From assembly GCF_030272615.1 (NCBI RefSeq), contig NC_081412.1:548112488-548176487 (forward strand): 64,000 nucleotides of DNA, in the 5' to 3' direction. The notes under the pieces are model-generated. The model saw only the letters and a program-made list of their open reading frames with translations. It did no database searches and was not told where the DNA came from. Of the stretch, positions 1 through 11,479 are shown one piece after another. Source of the stretch: Cryptomeria japonica (taxonomy: Eukaryota; Streptophyta; Pinopsida; Cupressales; Cupressaceae). Numbering within the stretch: the stretch's first letter is position 1; the number at the start of each line of letters is the position of its first letter. The translations under genes were made by a program, and so were the position numbers.

Positions 1-540
1 TCTATTCAAATTTGCTTGTCAAATATTAAGACATACTTTATTATAAATAAAATTATACATAACACACATATATCAAAATAATTTTAGAGGAATTCTAACT
101 GTGTATTTGAAATCTCACTTTTGAAGTGATAGTCTTCCTAAAATTTCAGTGTATATTACAACAAAAATAGGGAAGTACAGTCATCAAATTTAGGCCCGAG
201 TGGGGGGCAATTCATTATATATTGTGTGGTCATTTCAATTTAATTCATTACTGTGAATCCAAATTTCTACATTCATACGATTTGATAGATGTATAGTGCT
301 TTATTCTACGTCCTAACAATGGGGATGATTTGATCATCTTTGGATACTAGGTACATGTTGCTCTCATTTTTCTGTATATGCTTGTCTCGTTGTTGACATT
401 TGGAAAATATTTTAAGATGTTCAAATTGTTCTGCCGTTCAAATCAATTGATTAGAACGATTTTCCTTAATCACAACAATAATACTGGACAACTATAATAA
501 ATTATTGAAAACTACACTATGCATTTGATCAGCTGCTTCT
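1..540. other. AT-rich sequence, no gene seen
   Basis: No reading frame with recognisable motifs, no LTR ends and no repeat structure were seen here. It may be the 5' side of the LINE that begins just downstream, but nothing shows that directly. Confidence 0.5.
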
Positions 541-610
541 GGTCAAAATGAGGAAGGCATTGCTAGGGGCCTTGAATACTAAGGGAGGAGACCTCTCCCT
601 TAAGTCTCAA

Positions 611-1332
611 TGAAGATACTAACATGGAATGTTAGAGGCCTAAACACTCCAAACAAAAGGCATTGAATGAAAGCATCAAATCGATATAGCAAATGCCAAC
701 ATGATAATGCTACAAGAAACATAAATAAACTCAAAGCTCTTTATCAAGTATTGTAAACGTTGGAAAGGAAGCTTCATTGGAACCCTTGGATTCATTGGCG
801 GGTTGGATTACTTTGGAACCTGACATAAATCAATATAAACCCTATCAATTCCATAGCGAATTGGCAACTTGTCAAGGTAAATAGCCTAGTTTCAGAGCTC
901 TCTTTTTCCTTTTTAATGTGGCCCAATTAAATATCATGATAAGGGGAGTGTTTGGGGGCAATTTCAATGGATAAATGCTTTGGAGAAAGCAGGAGGATTG
1001 TGAACTCCTTCGTAGTCACAAATTGACTTTGACAAATTTATTAACAATGCCAATCTTTCGGACATCCTACTAGCCAATGGTTTGTATACATGGACAAATT
1101 GTAGAACGGGGTTTACAAGCATTACGGAAAGAGTTGACAAGGTTTTAGCATTCCTACTAGCCAATGGTTTGTATACATGGACAAATTGTAGAACGGGGTT
1201 TACAAGCATTACAGAAAGAGTTGACAAGGTTTTAGCATTAGTAAATTGGATGGGACAAAAATAAGAAATCGGTTACTCTAATTAAGTTGATATTTGGCTT
1301 TGATCATTATCCAATCTGTCTTCAGATAATAT
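611..1332 (+). pseudogene. LINE endonuclease (EEP family) fragment
   Basis: This encodes the apurinic endonuclease-like domain that nicks target DNA in L1-type retrotransposition. The segment opens with MKILTWNVRGLNTPNK, followed by MLQET in another frame, GGNFN, then ANGLYTWTN and ERVDKVL, and ends with DHYPICLQ. Those are characteristic positions of plant LINE endonucleases. The frame is broken several times. A 29-codon stretch is duplicated in frame (see 1066-1239). It cannot make active enzyme. Confidence 0.8.
1066..1239 (+). repeat. 87-bp tandem duplication inside the endonuclease
   Basis: Two adjacent 87-bp copies (1066-1152 and 1153-1239) differ by one G/A change. Because 87 is 29 codons, the reading frame is kept and the TWTN...ERVDKVLA segment appears twice in a row. 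Confidence 0.95.
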
Positions 1333-1655
1333 AAGAAAACTCACCTACAAAAAGCAAATTCAGATTTGAAAAATGTGGCTTAGATAAAGATCTCCTGGGA
1401 CAATAGTGGACAAAAGCACAAGGCTTGTGAGGTTCTCGAATGTGAATCTAAACCAAAAAAAATACAATATGTAAAGGGAAAGCTCAAGGTATGGAACATA
1501 GACAACTAGAAAAACATTTTCCAAGAGGAGCAAGTAGAAAAGCAAGTAAATAAAAAAGTAATAAAATTTGGTATGTCCCAAGTTGAGTACCAAAAAGAAT
1601 AAGGTCTAATAGTTGCACATGCAAAATTGCTTGCAAGAGAAGAAACTTATTAGAA

Positions 1656-1729
1656 ATCAAAATCTAGAGAATCTTGGCTAACAAAAGGGTCTATCAAAAT
1701 CTAGAGAATCTTGGCTAACGAAAGGGTCT
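1656..1729 (+). repeat. 37-bp tandem duplication in the LINE
   Basis: Copies at 1656-1692 and 1693-1729 differ by one base. The unit covers the KSRESWL-coding stretch just before the expected RT domain. Since 37 is not a multiple of three it shifts the frame. Confidence 0.9.
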
Positions 1730-2159
1730 TAGAGGATGTTGGTAAACTTTGATGCATTATAGAGCAAAATGATGAGGAAGAAATACTTAGATTCAGAGGA
1801 TCCAAGATGAATTGTAACAATAAAAAATCCTCCTCTGGGATTGCATATATGGAATTTTATGATGAAATTAAGGAACCTAATAACATAACACATCATGGAA
1901 AATTAACAATGGTCATGATGCGCTATTTTAAGTTGATTTATGGAATAGTCATCTTCCTTCCAAGGACATCAAAGAAGTTGTTGATTGTCGGGAAGCACTA
2001 GAAGCAATCCATGGTGAAAAGGTTGTTAATTATATGGAGAGAAAAATGGGTTATACTATAGGGAACATTTTGTTTGGAAAAAATTTGAAACCACACTAGT
2101 ATCAATCCAAGCTAAGAACACTCTTACGAAGCTTCTAAAGAAAAGATCAATCTTATTGA

Positions 2160-2630
2160 TTAACAAAGATGATAAGATAATATGGTGTGGTGCCAAGTCT
2201 ATGAGATACTTCGCTAAATATTTGCATCTCCTTAAACTCTCTTTCTTTCATCCCGATGATGGTTCATGAAGTGTGACTCGAAACGTTTATCCAAAAGTTT
2301 CGACACAATCAAATCTAGAAACAAGCAATAATTTTTAGCCTATAAGATGCTCCACTAAACTAGAATATGAGCTACTAAGTAGAGCAAATCCATTTGGACG
2401 TGGCCAAAAGGCATGTTGGGGCCAATATGTTCTCCATAAGGTCAAGGTTTTCACGTGGGCAACCATACACAACAAAACCTTGACAAGAGATCGATTACAA
2501 TTGATTGGTGTTGTTAATCTATCACAATGCCCTTTATGCCTTCATTCAAAAGAAACAACAAGCCACCTCCTTCTTCATTGCCCCTTCACAACTGAAATTT
2601 GGAATTGATTAGCACAAAAACTTAATTGGT
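2160..2630 (+). pseudogene. LINE zf-RVT domain
   Basis: One frame reads DKIIWCGAKS, then WGQYVLHKVKVFTW, then CPLCLHSKETTSHLLLHCPF and IWN. This is the zinc-binding reverse transcriptase domain (zf-RVT, PF13966) of plant L1-type ORF2, with C-x2-C and H-x4-C ligands visible. It lies at the expected place between RT and RNase H. The flanking frames are broken. Confidence 0.85.
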
Positions 2631-3039
2631 ACAATGCCCTACCCCAATTGATACATGTGTGATTTGTTTCACTATTGGCCATGTTTATACAAAGATTCTC
2701 TTTGGTCAAGACTTTGGGTGGTTGATCCTTTAATAGTCGTGTGGCAGCTGTGGAAGGAATATAATAGAAAAATCACCAAGGAGAACATGTCTTCAACGAA
2801 AATAGTGATAAAAAGATCAAGGTTAGGATCTGTTAACACATTTCAATGAAAGCAAAGGAACCTAGGAAATGCAGGTTCACAAAATGAGAGAATATGATGA
2901 TGATGTTATATGGCCCCTATTAAAAGCCCTCAAACATACATGTCAAGCTAAAGATCCAATTAAAAAGGAAAAATGTCAATTGGATGACCCCATTGAGTGG
3001 AAGATTAGAACTAAACTTTGGGTAGGGTATCAAAGGGAA

Positions 3040-3261
3040 ATCTCGATGCCTCTAGGGTTGGGTGTTTTCTAAGAGATAGTGTGGGATTTTCGATGGGATG
3101 AACAATGAAGCAATGTGTGTTTCTCTACTAGAAGGAATAAAGATATGCACAAACAAGAAGATGGGCATCGTGGATATAGAGGGAGACTGCCAAATTCTAA
3201 TCGATGCCATAATATTAAAATCAACAATCAATTGGATAATTTGAAGAGAGATTGAACATAT
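3040..3261 (+). pseudogene. LINE RNase H (RVT_3) domain, 5' part
   Basis: The frame containing NEAMCVSLLEGI and VDIEGDCQILIDA matches the plant LINE RNase H-like domain (RVT_3, PF13456), where an acidic residue sits in the E-G-D-x-Q strand. The reading runs into REIEHI and is cut at 3261 by Gypsy-1A. It resumes at 14048 with LLLEGYKKFSPSHVYKEANF. Confidence 0.8.
3257..3261. repeat. Target site duplication (CATAT), left copy
   Basis: CATAT directly precedes the TG of the left LTR and is repeated exactly at 14043-14047, after the CA end of the right LTR. A 5-bp duplication is standard for Ty3/gypsy integrase. Confidence 0.92.
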
Positions 3262-4304
3262 TGTGATGCTAAAAATGAGGTATATAAGAAAGACATACAC
3301 ATATAATGCGACAATAAAACATAATGGAAAGCTTAATTGAAAACTAAATTAAAGATGCAAACCATAAGCCTTCCTTGAAATGTCCCATTTTCCTCTATTC
3401 TTGAGAACCTTGAAGGTGTTGGATTGATTGGCTCTCAGCAGAGAAATGACCTCCAAAGTGACAACTCAAGAGTTGAGTAGCTACTTGATCATGATTGATT
3501 ATGCAAATGATATGAAATGCATGATCTAAGAAACTAGATTAACATGCTATGATTAATCCAAAAGTCTAATTACTAGATGATTGAAATGCAAATGCCTATA
3601 GTAATGATGCTAAAACTATGGATGCAAGGGATCCTTATTGCTCCAAAATGAGGGGTATTTATAGGAAGTCCAAGGCCAAAGTTGAGGTGGCAGGAATCAA
3701 CGGTCCAGATCTGATCTGAAGATATCAAGGGCCAAGATTGATGAAGTTGGAGAAGAGGTTGGAGGAAGAGATATTTGTCATCTCTGTGGTGACAAGTGTC
3801 AAGGAGCCTTGTTCATGAGAGGGCAAGTGTCCAAGGGGGGAGACATGTGGCAAAGTGCCATGTGTCTCAAGGGGAGAATATCCACACCATAGGAGGTTAG
3901 GATAAGGAAGTTAAGATGGAGTTAGTTAAACCCGGGGTTAGATGGAATGAGTTAGGTTAGGGGATGGTTAGGTTAGGTGGTTAAAAGTTAGGAGCCATGA
4001 GCTTTTGAATTTAGAAATTCAAATAATTGGAAAAATGGTAATTAATCTCAACAAACTTGAGTTTGTTAATTTTAATTAGGGATTAGAAGAATTGATTTAG
4101 ATTGGGGGGGAGGATTAATTAATTTAGATTAATTAATCAAAAGGGATATGAAATGAACTATATAAATAAATTATGTAGATTTATTTACTAATGAATAAGG
4201 GAATTAATCAAATTTGCTTGTGAATTCAATTAATTGGGAAGGGGGATTAATTAAATAACTGCGTATTTAATTAATTATCTTCAGACTATTTTTTGGTGTA
4301 TACA
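3262..4304 (-). repeat. Gypsy-1A 3' LTR (1043 bp)
   Basis: It matches 12866-14042 nearly base for base, starts TGTGATG and ends CATACA-like on the plus strand, so TG...CA in either direction. It lacks the 128-bp duplication of the partner LTR, which accounts for most of the length difference. A TATTTATA on the plus strand (3656-3663), i.e. TATAAATA on the minus strand, is the likely promoter box. Confidence 0.95.
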
Positions 4305-4319
4305 TTTTGCCCCTCTTTG
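4305..4319 (-). promoter_or_regulatory. Polypurine tract of Gypsy-1A
   Basis: On the minus strand this reads CAAAGAGGGGCAAAA directly before the TGTATACACC start of the 3' LTR. It is the expected position and composition for the plus-strand primer. The same tract precedes the 3' LTR of Gypsy-1B. Confidence 0.88.
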
Positions 4320-6287
4320 AAGTGAGGTGTGATGACGTGTTGATTCAAAGAATAATCTCAATGTGATGATGTTGATGTGATATTGATTCGATAAGATGCC
4401 CCAACCATTGATTGCTAAATTGTGATACAATGATGCCCCTTCATGAGATCAATTGAGATAATTGACCTTTGGAGTTTTTGGATCTTGGCAAAATTGATTT
4501 CTCGATAGATTATTGGATGAATTCTGCAACTGTGGTTGATGAAAGTGCGAGTTCTTCAATCACTTTGATGTGGTTCTTGATGTGATGATTGATAGAGTTT
4601 GATTGAATTGATAAGATTGATTAAATCGATAAGATCGAGATTTAGTCTGGTTTCAGGAATGACACCTCCTGTATAAGACAAAGATGATCAAAGCATCTAG
4701 TTTCAGGAATGATATATCCTGTATAAGACTTGATCAGAACGTCTGGTTCCAGGAAAGATACATCCTGTATAAGATATGATAGAATAGATCAGATGAGATC
4801 GATTGATAGAATTGATAAGATTGATTAGATAAAGAACTGACATTTTGTTGATATCTTGTTGTAGGAAGATTTAGATAAGCTAATGTTGGCATATTTGAGG
4901 GAGTAGCATAAGATTCACTTTAGGTCAACAATATCTGTAGAGAGGGGAGCCGTCGTTTTGATTGTGTATACACTTATGATGATACATTGATGATTCCTGC
5001 GATAGATTTGGCCTTGGATAAGATGAGCTTTTGTGATCCCATGCAAGAATGAAATGCAAGCTAAATGTGAATGAAATGCAATGTGGTGATCGGACTGGTC
5101 ATGGAGTCATTGCTTTGTTTCATCATTGAGCCTTTAAAATGTGGGAAGTGAGTGCAAACATCAATGGTATAATTGAACCATGATGACCTGAGCACTACTT
5201 TCCTGGGTGTTGATATTGCAAGTTAGCACAAGCATCGAGGTATAATTGAACCAAGATCACCTAAGTGGTGCTTGCATAAAACAGGCAGTATTAACCATTT
5301 CTATATGCAAGTTCGAAATGTCTTCTATGATACTCCAATGATCATGTCCTGAGACAAGTTTGCACATATGAATGATTAATTTATATACAATAGAGAAGAT
5401 AAATATCATGTTCCTTCCTTGTTCCTCTAGTCAAAGACATCCTGGAGTCACTCAGAAATCATGATAGTGAAAAATCAAAATAAAATAGTTGAACCATTAT
5501 TGTCGAAGTGTTAAAATCATGAGTCAAAGTATATCATCCATTGATATGTGTTTTTCATGTTTAGACCAATATACGATAGTTGATGGTTGACAATGTGATC
5601 TTATGTTCAATGTTGGACGTGTCTCAGTTTTTCGCTTGACAAGTGTTGTCTAACTGTTGTTCTACTCGTTCGATTAAGCTCAAAATGATGAAATTTTTTA
5701 ACCCTAGCTAGGTTCAGGATTTTGCCCCAGCTTAGAAACAAACCTTATTATGATATATACAATGATCCAAACCATGACGAGAAATCACCTGGGATGTCTG
5801 TGTATGTACAAAGGCTTTATGATGGATATGAACAACGCTGACAGAAATGAATGCAAGCGAAAGGATGCATGAACCAATAGATGGAAGAGCTAACTGACAG
5901 ATAGCGCTTGTTTGCCAGGTTTTCACCATCTGTTTTTATTGCACTTTTTCTCATATTTAATTTTTTGATTTTTCACTATTTTTGTATTTTTTTGCTTTTT
6001 CACTGTTTTTGGAGTTTTCTACTTTTTCACTGTTTTTGGATTTTTCCACTTTTTCACTGTTTTTGGATTTTTCCGCTTTTTCAGACATAAAACTTCTTCA
6101 GATGCATGCTATTTATGGGTTCCTCGAGCTGATCCCTGTCCTGTGTTGATAGTTGATATGCTCTTGACCCAAATACTGCTGTGACCACAAACGAACCTAA
6201 CCAGTTTGGTTCAAACTTTCCTTTCTTTTCTCGATCGGACTGGTTTCATGGATTTTCCTTTAGTACTAATTCTCCAATTTGAAAGAT
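4320..6287 (-). other. Gypsy-1A 3' untranslated region
   Basis: A non-coding stretch of about 2 kb between the integrase end and the polypurine tract. It contains three direct repeats around 4650-4790, each with a caggaa-gatata-tcctgtataaga core. Its minus-strand sequence resembles 61380-62989 of Gypsy-1B, confirming the family relationship. No reading frame with known motifs was seen. Confidence 0.75.
5935..6090 (-). repeat. 27-bp-type short tandem repeats
   Basis: Repeats of the type tttttcactgtttttggattttcc occur three to four times just after the integrase end. They fill the region between the chain terminus and the 3' UTR. The homologous place in Gypsy-1B (61376-61460) has a shorter version. 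Confidence 0.8.
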
Positions 6288-7200
6288 TCATGGTTTGACC
6301 TTGTGATTGTAACTTCGACACATTCTTTGCTGATATACCTTTAAACGATCAAAGACATTTTGTCTTCGTTCATGGATTAATTCTAACTCTTTTAATCTAG
6401 ATACTCGTTGTTCTTCATTTAGGATAAGAACTTTTAATGATACTCGTAGACAAGGTATCTCTACTTCTATTGGCAGTATTGCTTCTGATCCATAAACAAG
6501 AGAGAAAGGTGTGGCACCTGTTGGTGTGCAGATACTAGTACGGTAGACCCATAGAGCAGGGTACAATTGAATATGCCAATCTCTGCCAGCATCATTCACT
6601 GTCTTTTTAAGGATTTTTAAAATACTTTTGTTTGATGCTTCTATTTGCCCATTTCTTTGTGGATGGTATGATGTGGAAAATCTGTGTTGGATCTTGAATT
6701 TCTCACATAGTTCTTGGACATCCTAATTCTTGAACGGTCGCCCATTATCAGTGATAATGGTCATAGGTATTCCATAGCGACAGATAATGTAGTTCAAGAT
6801 AAATGCATCAATTTGTTTTCCTGTGATATTTGTGAGAGGTTCTGCCTCAATCCATTTTGTGAAATATTCTGTAGCTACAAGGATAAATTTGTGACCATTG
6901 GATGAAGAAGGATTTATCTTTCCTACTAAATCAAGACCCCATTGACAGAAAGGCCAAGATGTTGCCAAAGCATGAAGTTCTTGTGCTGGTGCATGAATCA
7001 AATTCCCATGGATCTGACATTGTTTGCATGTTCTAGCTATCTGAAAAGAATCTCATTCCATAGTTGGCCAATAATAGTCCAACCGTATGAGTTTTTTCGA
7101 AAGGGTAAGGCCACTTGAATGAGTGCCACAAATGTCGTTATGGACTTCATGTAAGGCCTTCTCAGATTCTTCTTGTTCGAGACATCTTAAAACAGTACCG
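6288..7200 (-). pseudogene. Gypsy-1A integrase
   Basis: The integrase inserts retroelement cDNA into the host chromosome. Minus-strand frames show a zinc finger half (ICGTHSSG, then CKQCQIHGNLIHAPAQEL) and then a catalytic core with WGLDLVGKI (first Asp) and ITDNGRPFKN (second Asp). The C-terminal part follows (NDAGRDWHIQLYPALWVYRTS, TGATPFSLVYGSEAILPIEVEIP). Stops break it between 6599 and 6723, where the YYPQ..GQ-x-E segment lies in shifted frame, and near 7048. The protein order and similarity to Gypsy-1B (60290-61314) are clear. Confidence 0.88.
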
Positions 7201-7309
7201 TCTAGACCTCGTTTAAACAGGGTATTTGCGACAAGAGTATAATGGGAGGATTAGCGAATAAAGTTTCTCTTTTGATTTTTTGACAAATTGGGAGGTAGGG
7301 TGTTATCTT

Positions 7310-7830
7310 TCAGGTATGTATAAGTTTGGCCATAGCAGAGGAATCATGCCCAACAAGGTGACATATAGTTTGGGAATTGGGACAATTATGTGCAAGGTAA
7401 AACAACTCTTTCACCAGGAATTCGTAACGCTCTTGATTTTCTCGTGTTTGCAATAGAGAAGCAAGTGTTTCCATGGCATCTGTTGCTTTGTTGTCATTCC
7501 TCGGAATCTGCTGAAGAATTATTTCGACAAAGTATTTCTTGACATCATCAACCATCTTTTTGTAAGGCATGAGTTTGTCATCCTTTGTTTGATAATCATC
7601 ATTGATTTGATTGATGACAAGACGAGAGTCTCCAAAGACCTATAACTGTGTAATGTTCCACTCTTTGGCCATATTGATTCCTGTAACCAAAACTTCATAT
7701 TATGTTGTGTTGTTGGTGCATGAAAATCTTAATTTGTACACCTTTAGGATTGTATGACCTTGTGGTGTGATGAATAGAATGCCTGCTCCCGATCCATGTT
7801 GTGTTCCATTATTGATGCCTGCTCTTGGAT
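7310..7830 (-). pseudogene. Gypsy-1A second RNase H (archaeal-type) remnant
   Basis: Minus-strand reading gives GSGAGILFITPQGHT and LRFSCTNNT, then in broken frames FGDSRLVINQIN and PRNDNKATDAMETLASL. These match the extra RNase H that follows the RT-linked RNase H in Tat/Ogre elements. Its N-terminus is fused directly to the pre-RT linker by a deletion near 7830, so WELYFDGS-like start residues are absent. Confidence 0.8.
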
Positions 7831-8440
7831 TGATATTCGGGTGATGTATTATAAGATCTTGATCGAACTCTGGAATGTGTGCATATGACCATCTTTTGAT
7901 TTGCCTCCTTTTGAAGAGTTCCAAATATTTTTGCCTTTCTAGTTCTGATGGAAAAGTTGTTGGATATAGATCAGTTGTGCCAATGGTAACTGCCTCTATT
8001 GGTTCTATCATGATAGATGATCTCTCTTGATAGTGTTTAGGTAAAGTGTCAAATCTCCCATCTTCCGGTGCCTCGAGGAGGTTTTCATCATTAGATGCGT
8101 CCTTTATTTTTACTTTTTCTCGGTCTAATGTTGCCAATAAATGGTTTTCAGCATTAGACTTGACATTGTTTTCTTTATTTTCATTTTTGCGACTAGGAGA
8201 TTTGGCACCCATTTGACTTGAAGATACGTTAGTGAAATCCCTGGTGAAAGTTGTTGTGGGTTTGATTCCATTAAGATATAAGGATATGGCATGGTCATTA
8301 GGAAAGGTATCAATGGTAGTATGTCTTTCATTTTCCCAATCCATAAGTTTAGGATGGATTAAGGGTAAATGATCCTCAGGGTGAATTGTTTTAGAGATAT
8401 TAGGGGTCAGGATAGAGATGTCAGAGCTTTCAATATGCAT
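7700..8440 (-). pseudogene. Gypsy-1A linker ORF fused to RNase H across an RT deletion
   Basis: A 246-codon open frame. Its first about 200 codons correspond to the region upstream of RT in Gypsy-1B (PEDGRFDTLPKHYQERSS; WSYAHIPEFDQDLIIHHPN). It then jumps within a few codons from the pre-RT residues to the RNase H start (HGSGAGILFITP). In Gypsy-1B about 1.4 kb of RT and RNase H coding sequence lies between these points. The frame is open across the junction, so the deletion could be old and copied as such. Confidence 0.85.
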
Positions 8441-8894
8441 TTCAATGTCTAGAACGATACTCTTGTCAGAATGACCTCACACAAGTAGCTCTTGATTGCC
8501 CTCGATTAAGTCCAAGTCAACCGAATGTGATTCTAATTCAAGCGGGCTAGTTCCTAACGTTTGTCATGCATACGCATGAACTACATCAACACCTACATCT
8601 GTTTCTTCCCTTTCAATTTCAAGTTGCTCTTGTTTGTTTTTCCATGATAGAAAATACTTCGTTCCCTCGATCTCTTAGCTGCATTTGTTTTTCCATGCTT
8701 GACAAAATTGATGCAAATGATTGTTCCTTGGATTGTGTGCTTGAAGATGTTGCCTCTCTGTTATGTGGAACAATGACCTCTTGAGCTGGTTTTAGATTAC
8801 TACAACACTGCAATGGATTTGAGTCTGTTGAGATCGTGATTTCCTGCCCATTGTATGGAAATTTCAGGCCCTGATGACATGTTGATGGAATAGC

Positions 8895-9359
8895 CTATAT
8901 GTCATGTATCCATGGTCTTCCCAAGAGTATGTTGTATGGTAAGTCCAAGTCTAGAACTTGGCATGCTGCCTCTTTCTGCAAAGGTCCCACTCTGATGGGT
9001 AATATCACAATTCCTTTAGAGGAATGCTCTTCTTCATCATATTCTTTGAATATGATCTTTTTCTGGGGATCAACTGCATCTTCTAAATAACCTAGAGCAC
9101 AAACAAGACTCATTGAGAAAATGTTTAAGCTAGCTCCCCCATCTATTAGGACACGTTTAACGAGTGTTCTATGAATGAGGACTTCAATTTGCAAGGGAGC
9201 GTTATGGGGATGTTGCAAGGAATCAATGCTTAGATATGAAGGAGATGGGCTTTGAATAAGATCCTCTGAAATAGGTTTGATGGTCATTATGGATATCCCT
9301 TGGGAAAATTCATCCTTGGGTGTATTGTTTGGTGAGGATGCTATGGAAGGTTCTTGCAA
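8895..9359 (-). pseudogene. Gypsy-1A aspartic protease
   Basis: The 154-codon frame carries VLIDGGASLNIFS (catalytic D-G-G in place of the commoner D-S/T-G), a SSKGIVILPIRVG strand and YNILLGRPWIHD, the conserved end of retroelement proteases. The protein matches Gypsy-1B 43255-43698 closely. The protease frame itself is intact, but it lies in an element without gag core and RT, so I call it part of a defective polyprotein. Confidence 0.88.
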
Positions 9360-9613
9360 GTTTTTAAGAGGTGTAGGAATAGATGCCTTTGGAGAGTCAA
9401 TTTGCTAGACATAGGTGCACGATTTTGATCGTCCTCAACAAAATCCTTTAGGGATCTCTTTAAGAGTTGCATAAAAGAGCCACCTTTCTTTGGAGATGCA
9501 TTTGAATCCTTGTGAGGTTTTGACATAGTTGGATTTTGATTTTGGACTTGTTTGATTTCTCTGATATGTTGACCTATTATGTCTTCTTCTTGTATTTTGC
9601 TTTGGTATTCCAT
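9341..9613 (-). pseudogene. Gypsy-1A gag-like N-terminus without gag core
   Basis: The 90-codon frame starts with a short acidic/Gln-rich stretch (SKIQEEDIIGQHIREIKQ) resembling the start of the Gypsy-1B gag frame near 41350. It then passes straight to a basic pre-protease linker (GGSFMQLLKRSLKDFVEDD). The Retrotrans_gag core and the zinc-knuckle-like motif seen in Gypsy-1B are absent, so gag has been deleted. Confidence 0.65.
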
Positions 9614-10183
9614 GTTTCTATGATCTTCAGCTATTTCAAATGTTTCTATTTATGTTTCTTGGATCTTTCATCTCTGCGCTTTAGTTAAAATGGGTATACA
9701 CATGCGTTGAATATTGTGCAAGGATCCAATTGTCTAGAAGGTGTTTCGATAAGTGACCAACTGTCAATGTAGGTATGATAGAGTGATATGACATGAAAAG
9801 ATAATTCAATGATTTGTAGATTTGTAAGTTTTTCGATCTTAGTTTGGAGTGCAATGATGATGATTTTGATAAAACCAAGTCCAATAGGAACGATATATCC
9901 TATGATGTGGGACAAGGTTATCTTGATCAAACGTTGCAGTTTCGTGATAGAGGATGATAGATCCTGATGAGAAATTATGTTTTGAGTGATTAGTTTATCA
10001 AAGAAGGTGTGATGTTGCACTTTGAGATGTTAGATCTTAAACTTGTTGGAGATGAATACTTGAGAACCTTAGTGTGTCTTGCTTTGAATTTGTTTTAGTA
10101 AAATATAACCTAACTAAGTGACTCGAGAAGTTGACCTAGTCTCTATGTTTTGACTGTCTGAGAAATGGGTTGCTTTTGTTTTC

Positions 10184-10480
10184 TGATTTTGGTGCAGTTT
10201 ACTAGAAACGCTAACCAAATGACTAGAAACGCAGATATTCTGACTAGAAACGCTGCACCAAAAACGCTGACAAACTGACCAGAAATGCTGATAAACTGAC
10301 CAAGAACACTGCTATTCGGACCAGAAACGTTACTATATTGACCAAAAACGCTGACAAACTGACCAAAAATGTTGCTATACTGACCATAAACGCTGCTATA
10401 TTGACTAGAAATGCTGCTATATGGACCAAAAACGTTGGCAAACCGACTAGGAACGCTGAGGAACATACCAAAAATACAAT
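10184..10480. repeat. 21-bp minisatellite block 1
   Basis: About 12-13 units of the pattern gaccaaaaacgctgacaaact, with period 21 bp. Because 21 is seven codons, frames stay open and give heptad protein repeats (for example AFLVSLS on the minus strand). I read this as a repeat array in the retroelement leader rather than a gene. Confidence 0.92.
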
Positions 10481-10667
10481 TATGTAGTGCAGTGACTCTA
10501 AAGTTCAAAACAATGATGTTTAGACTCAACAAATTGGGTGTTTGAACTTAGGAGATTGTTGTTTTGACCTAACTTTTTGATTTTTAGACTCAGATAACTG
10601 AAATTTAGACCTAACAAGTGCAAACTAGGAGATTTAATGTTGAAACATGAACAATTTGACATTCAAC

Positions 10668-10975
10668 CCAAAAGAGTTGGTGTTTAGACCAAGAGAGTTG
10701 ACATTTAGACCAGAAGAGCTGACGTTTAGACCAAGAGAGATGACGTTTAGACCATAAGAGTTGACGTTTAGACCAAGAGAGCTGACATTTAGACCAAGAG
10801 AGCTGACGTTTAGACCAGAAGAGTTGACTAGACAAGAAGAGCTGGCGTTTAGACCAAGAGAGCTAACGTTTAGACCAGAAGAGTTGACGTTTAGACCAAG
10901 AGTGTCGACGTTTAGACCAGAAGAGCTGACGTTTAGACCAAGAGTGCCGACGTTTAGACCAAGAACTTTGAAGCT
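10668..10975. repeat. 21-bp minisatellite block 2
   Basis: About 14 units of the pattern agagctgacgtttagaccaag, period 21 bp, with one unit shortened near 10830. The heptad translations on either strand (for example FRPRELT) are by-products of the period. Confidence 0.93.
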
Positions 10976-11107
10976 TAAACTAGTGATGTTAGAACTTAGA
11001 CAATGGTTATTTTGACCCCAAGAGTTAATGTGTAGAATGAGAAAATTGATGTTTATACCTAGCAAGCTCAACCTTGGAGAGTTAATGTTGAAATATGAGA
11101 AAGTTGA

Positions 11108-11338
11108 CATTCATACCAAGAGAGCCGATGTTTGGACCGAAAGTGCGACTGTTTGGACTGAAAGAGCTACTGTTTGGACTGAAAGTGCGACTGTTTGGAC
11201 CGAAAGAGCTATTGTTTGGATTGAAAATGTGATTGTTTGGACCAAAAGAGCTAATGTTTCGACTGAAAGTGCGACTGTTTGGACTGTATGTGCGACTGTT
11301 TGGACCGTATGTGCGACTATTTGGACCGAAAGGGCTAA
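11108..11338. repeat. 21-bp minisatellite block 3
   Basis: Eleven units of the pattern agtgcgactgtttggaccgaa, period 21 bp. The units resemble those of block 2 (tttagacc versus tttggacc), which suggests a common origin. Confidence 0.93.
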
Positions 11339-11479
11339 TCTAATGTGAAACTTGTAAATTTGACGATTTGAGGTTTGAGTTTGCAATTTTTGTTGTATTT
11401 CAATGGATACTATCTTGACTTGACTTACAAACAGAGAAATTAGATTGTATTTTTGTCCCAAAGGACACATAAAGTGTAT

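Larger units (their letters stand above)
611..3261 (+). mobile_element. L1-type LINE, ORF2 remnant, upstream part
   Basis: Translations in shifting frames give plant LINE ORF2 landmarks in the right order: an endonuclease start (WNVRGLNTPNK), the endonuclease end (DHYPICLQ), a KSRESWL segment, a zf-RVT block and an RNase H block. Many stops and frameshifts show it is dead. Only about 1.1 kb separates the endonuclease from zf-RVT, too little for a whole reverse transcriptase, and no YADD box was seen, so most of the RT is deleted. The element stops abruptly at the Gypsy-1A insertion and continues at 14048. Confidence 0.85.

Noticed and set aside
3890-3990. Interstitial telomere-like ggttaggttagg runs (also at 13620-13710, 27230-27310 and 63330-63370).
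   Set aside because: They are a fixed part of the Gypsy-1 family LTR and do not match the plant TTTAGGG repeat.
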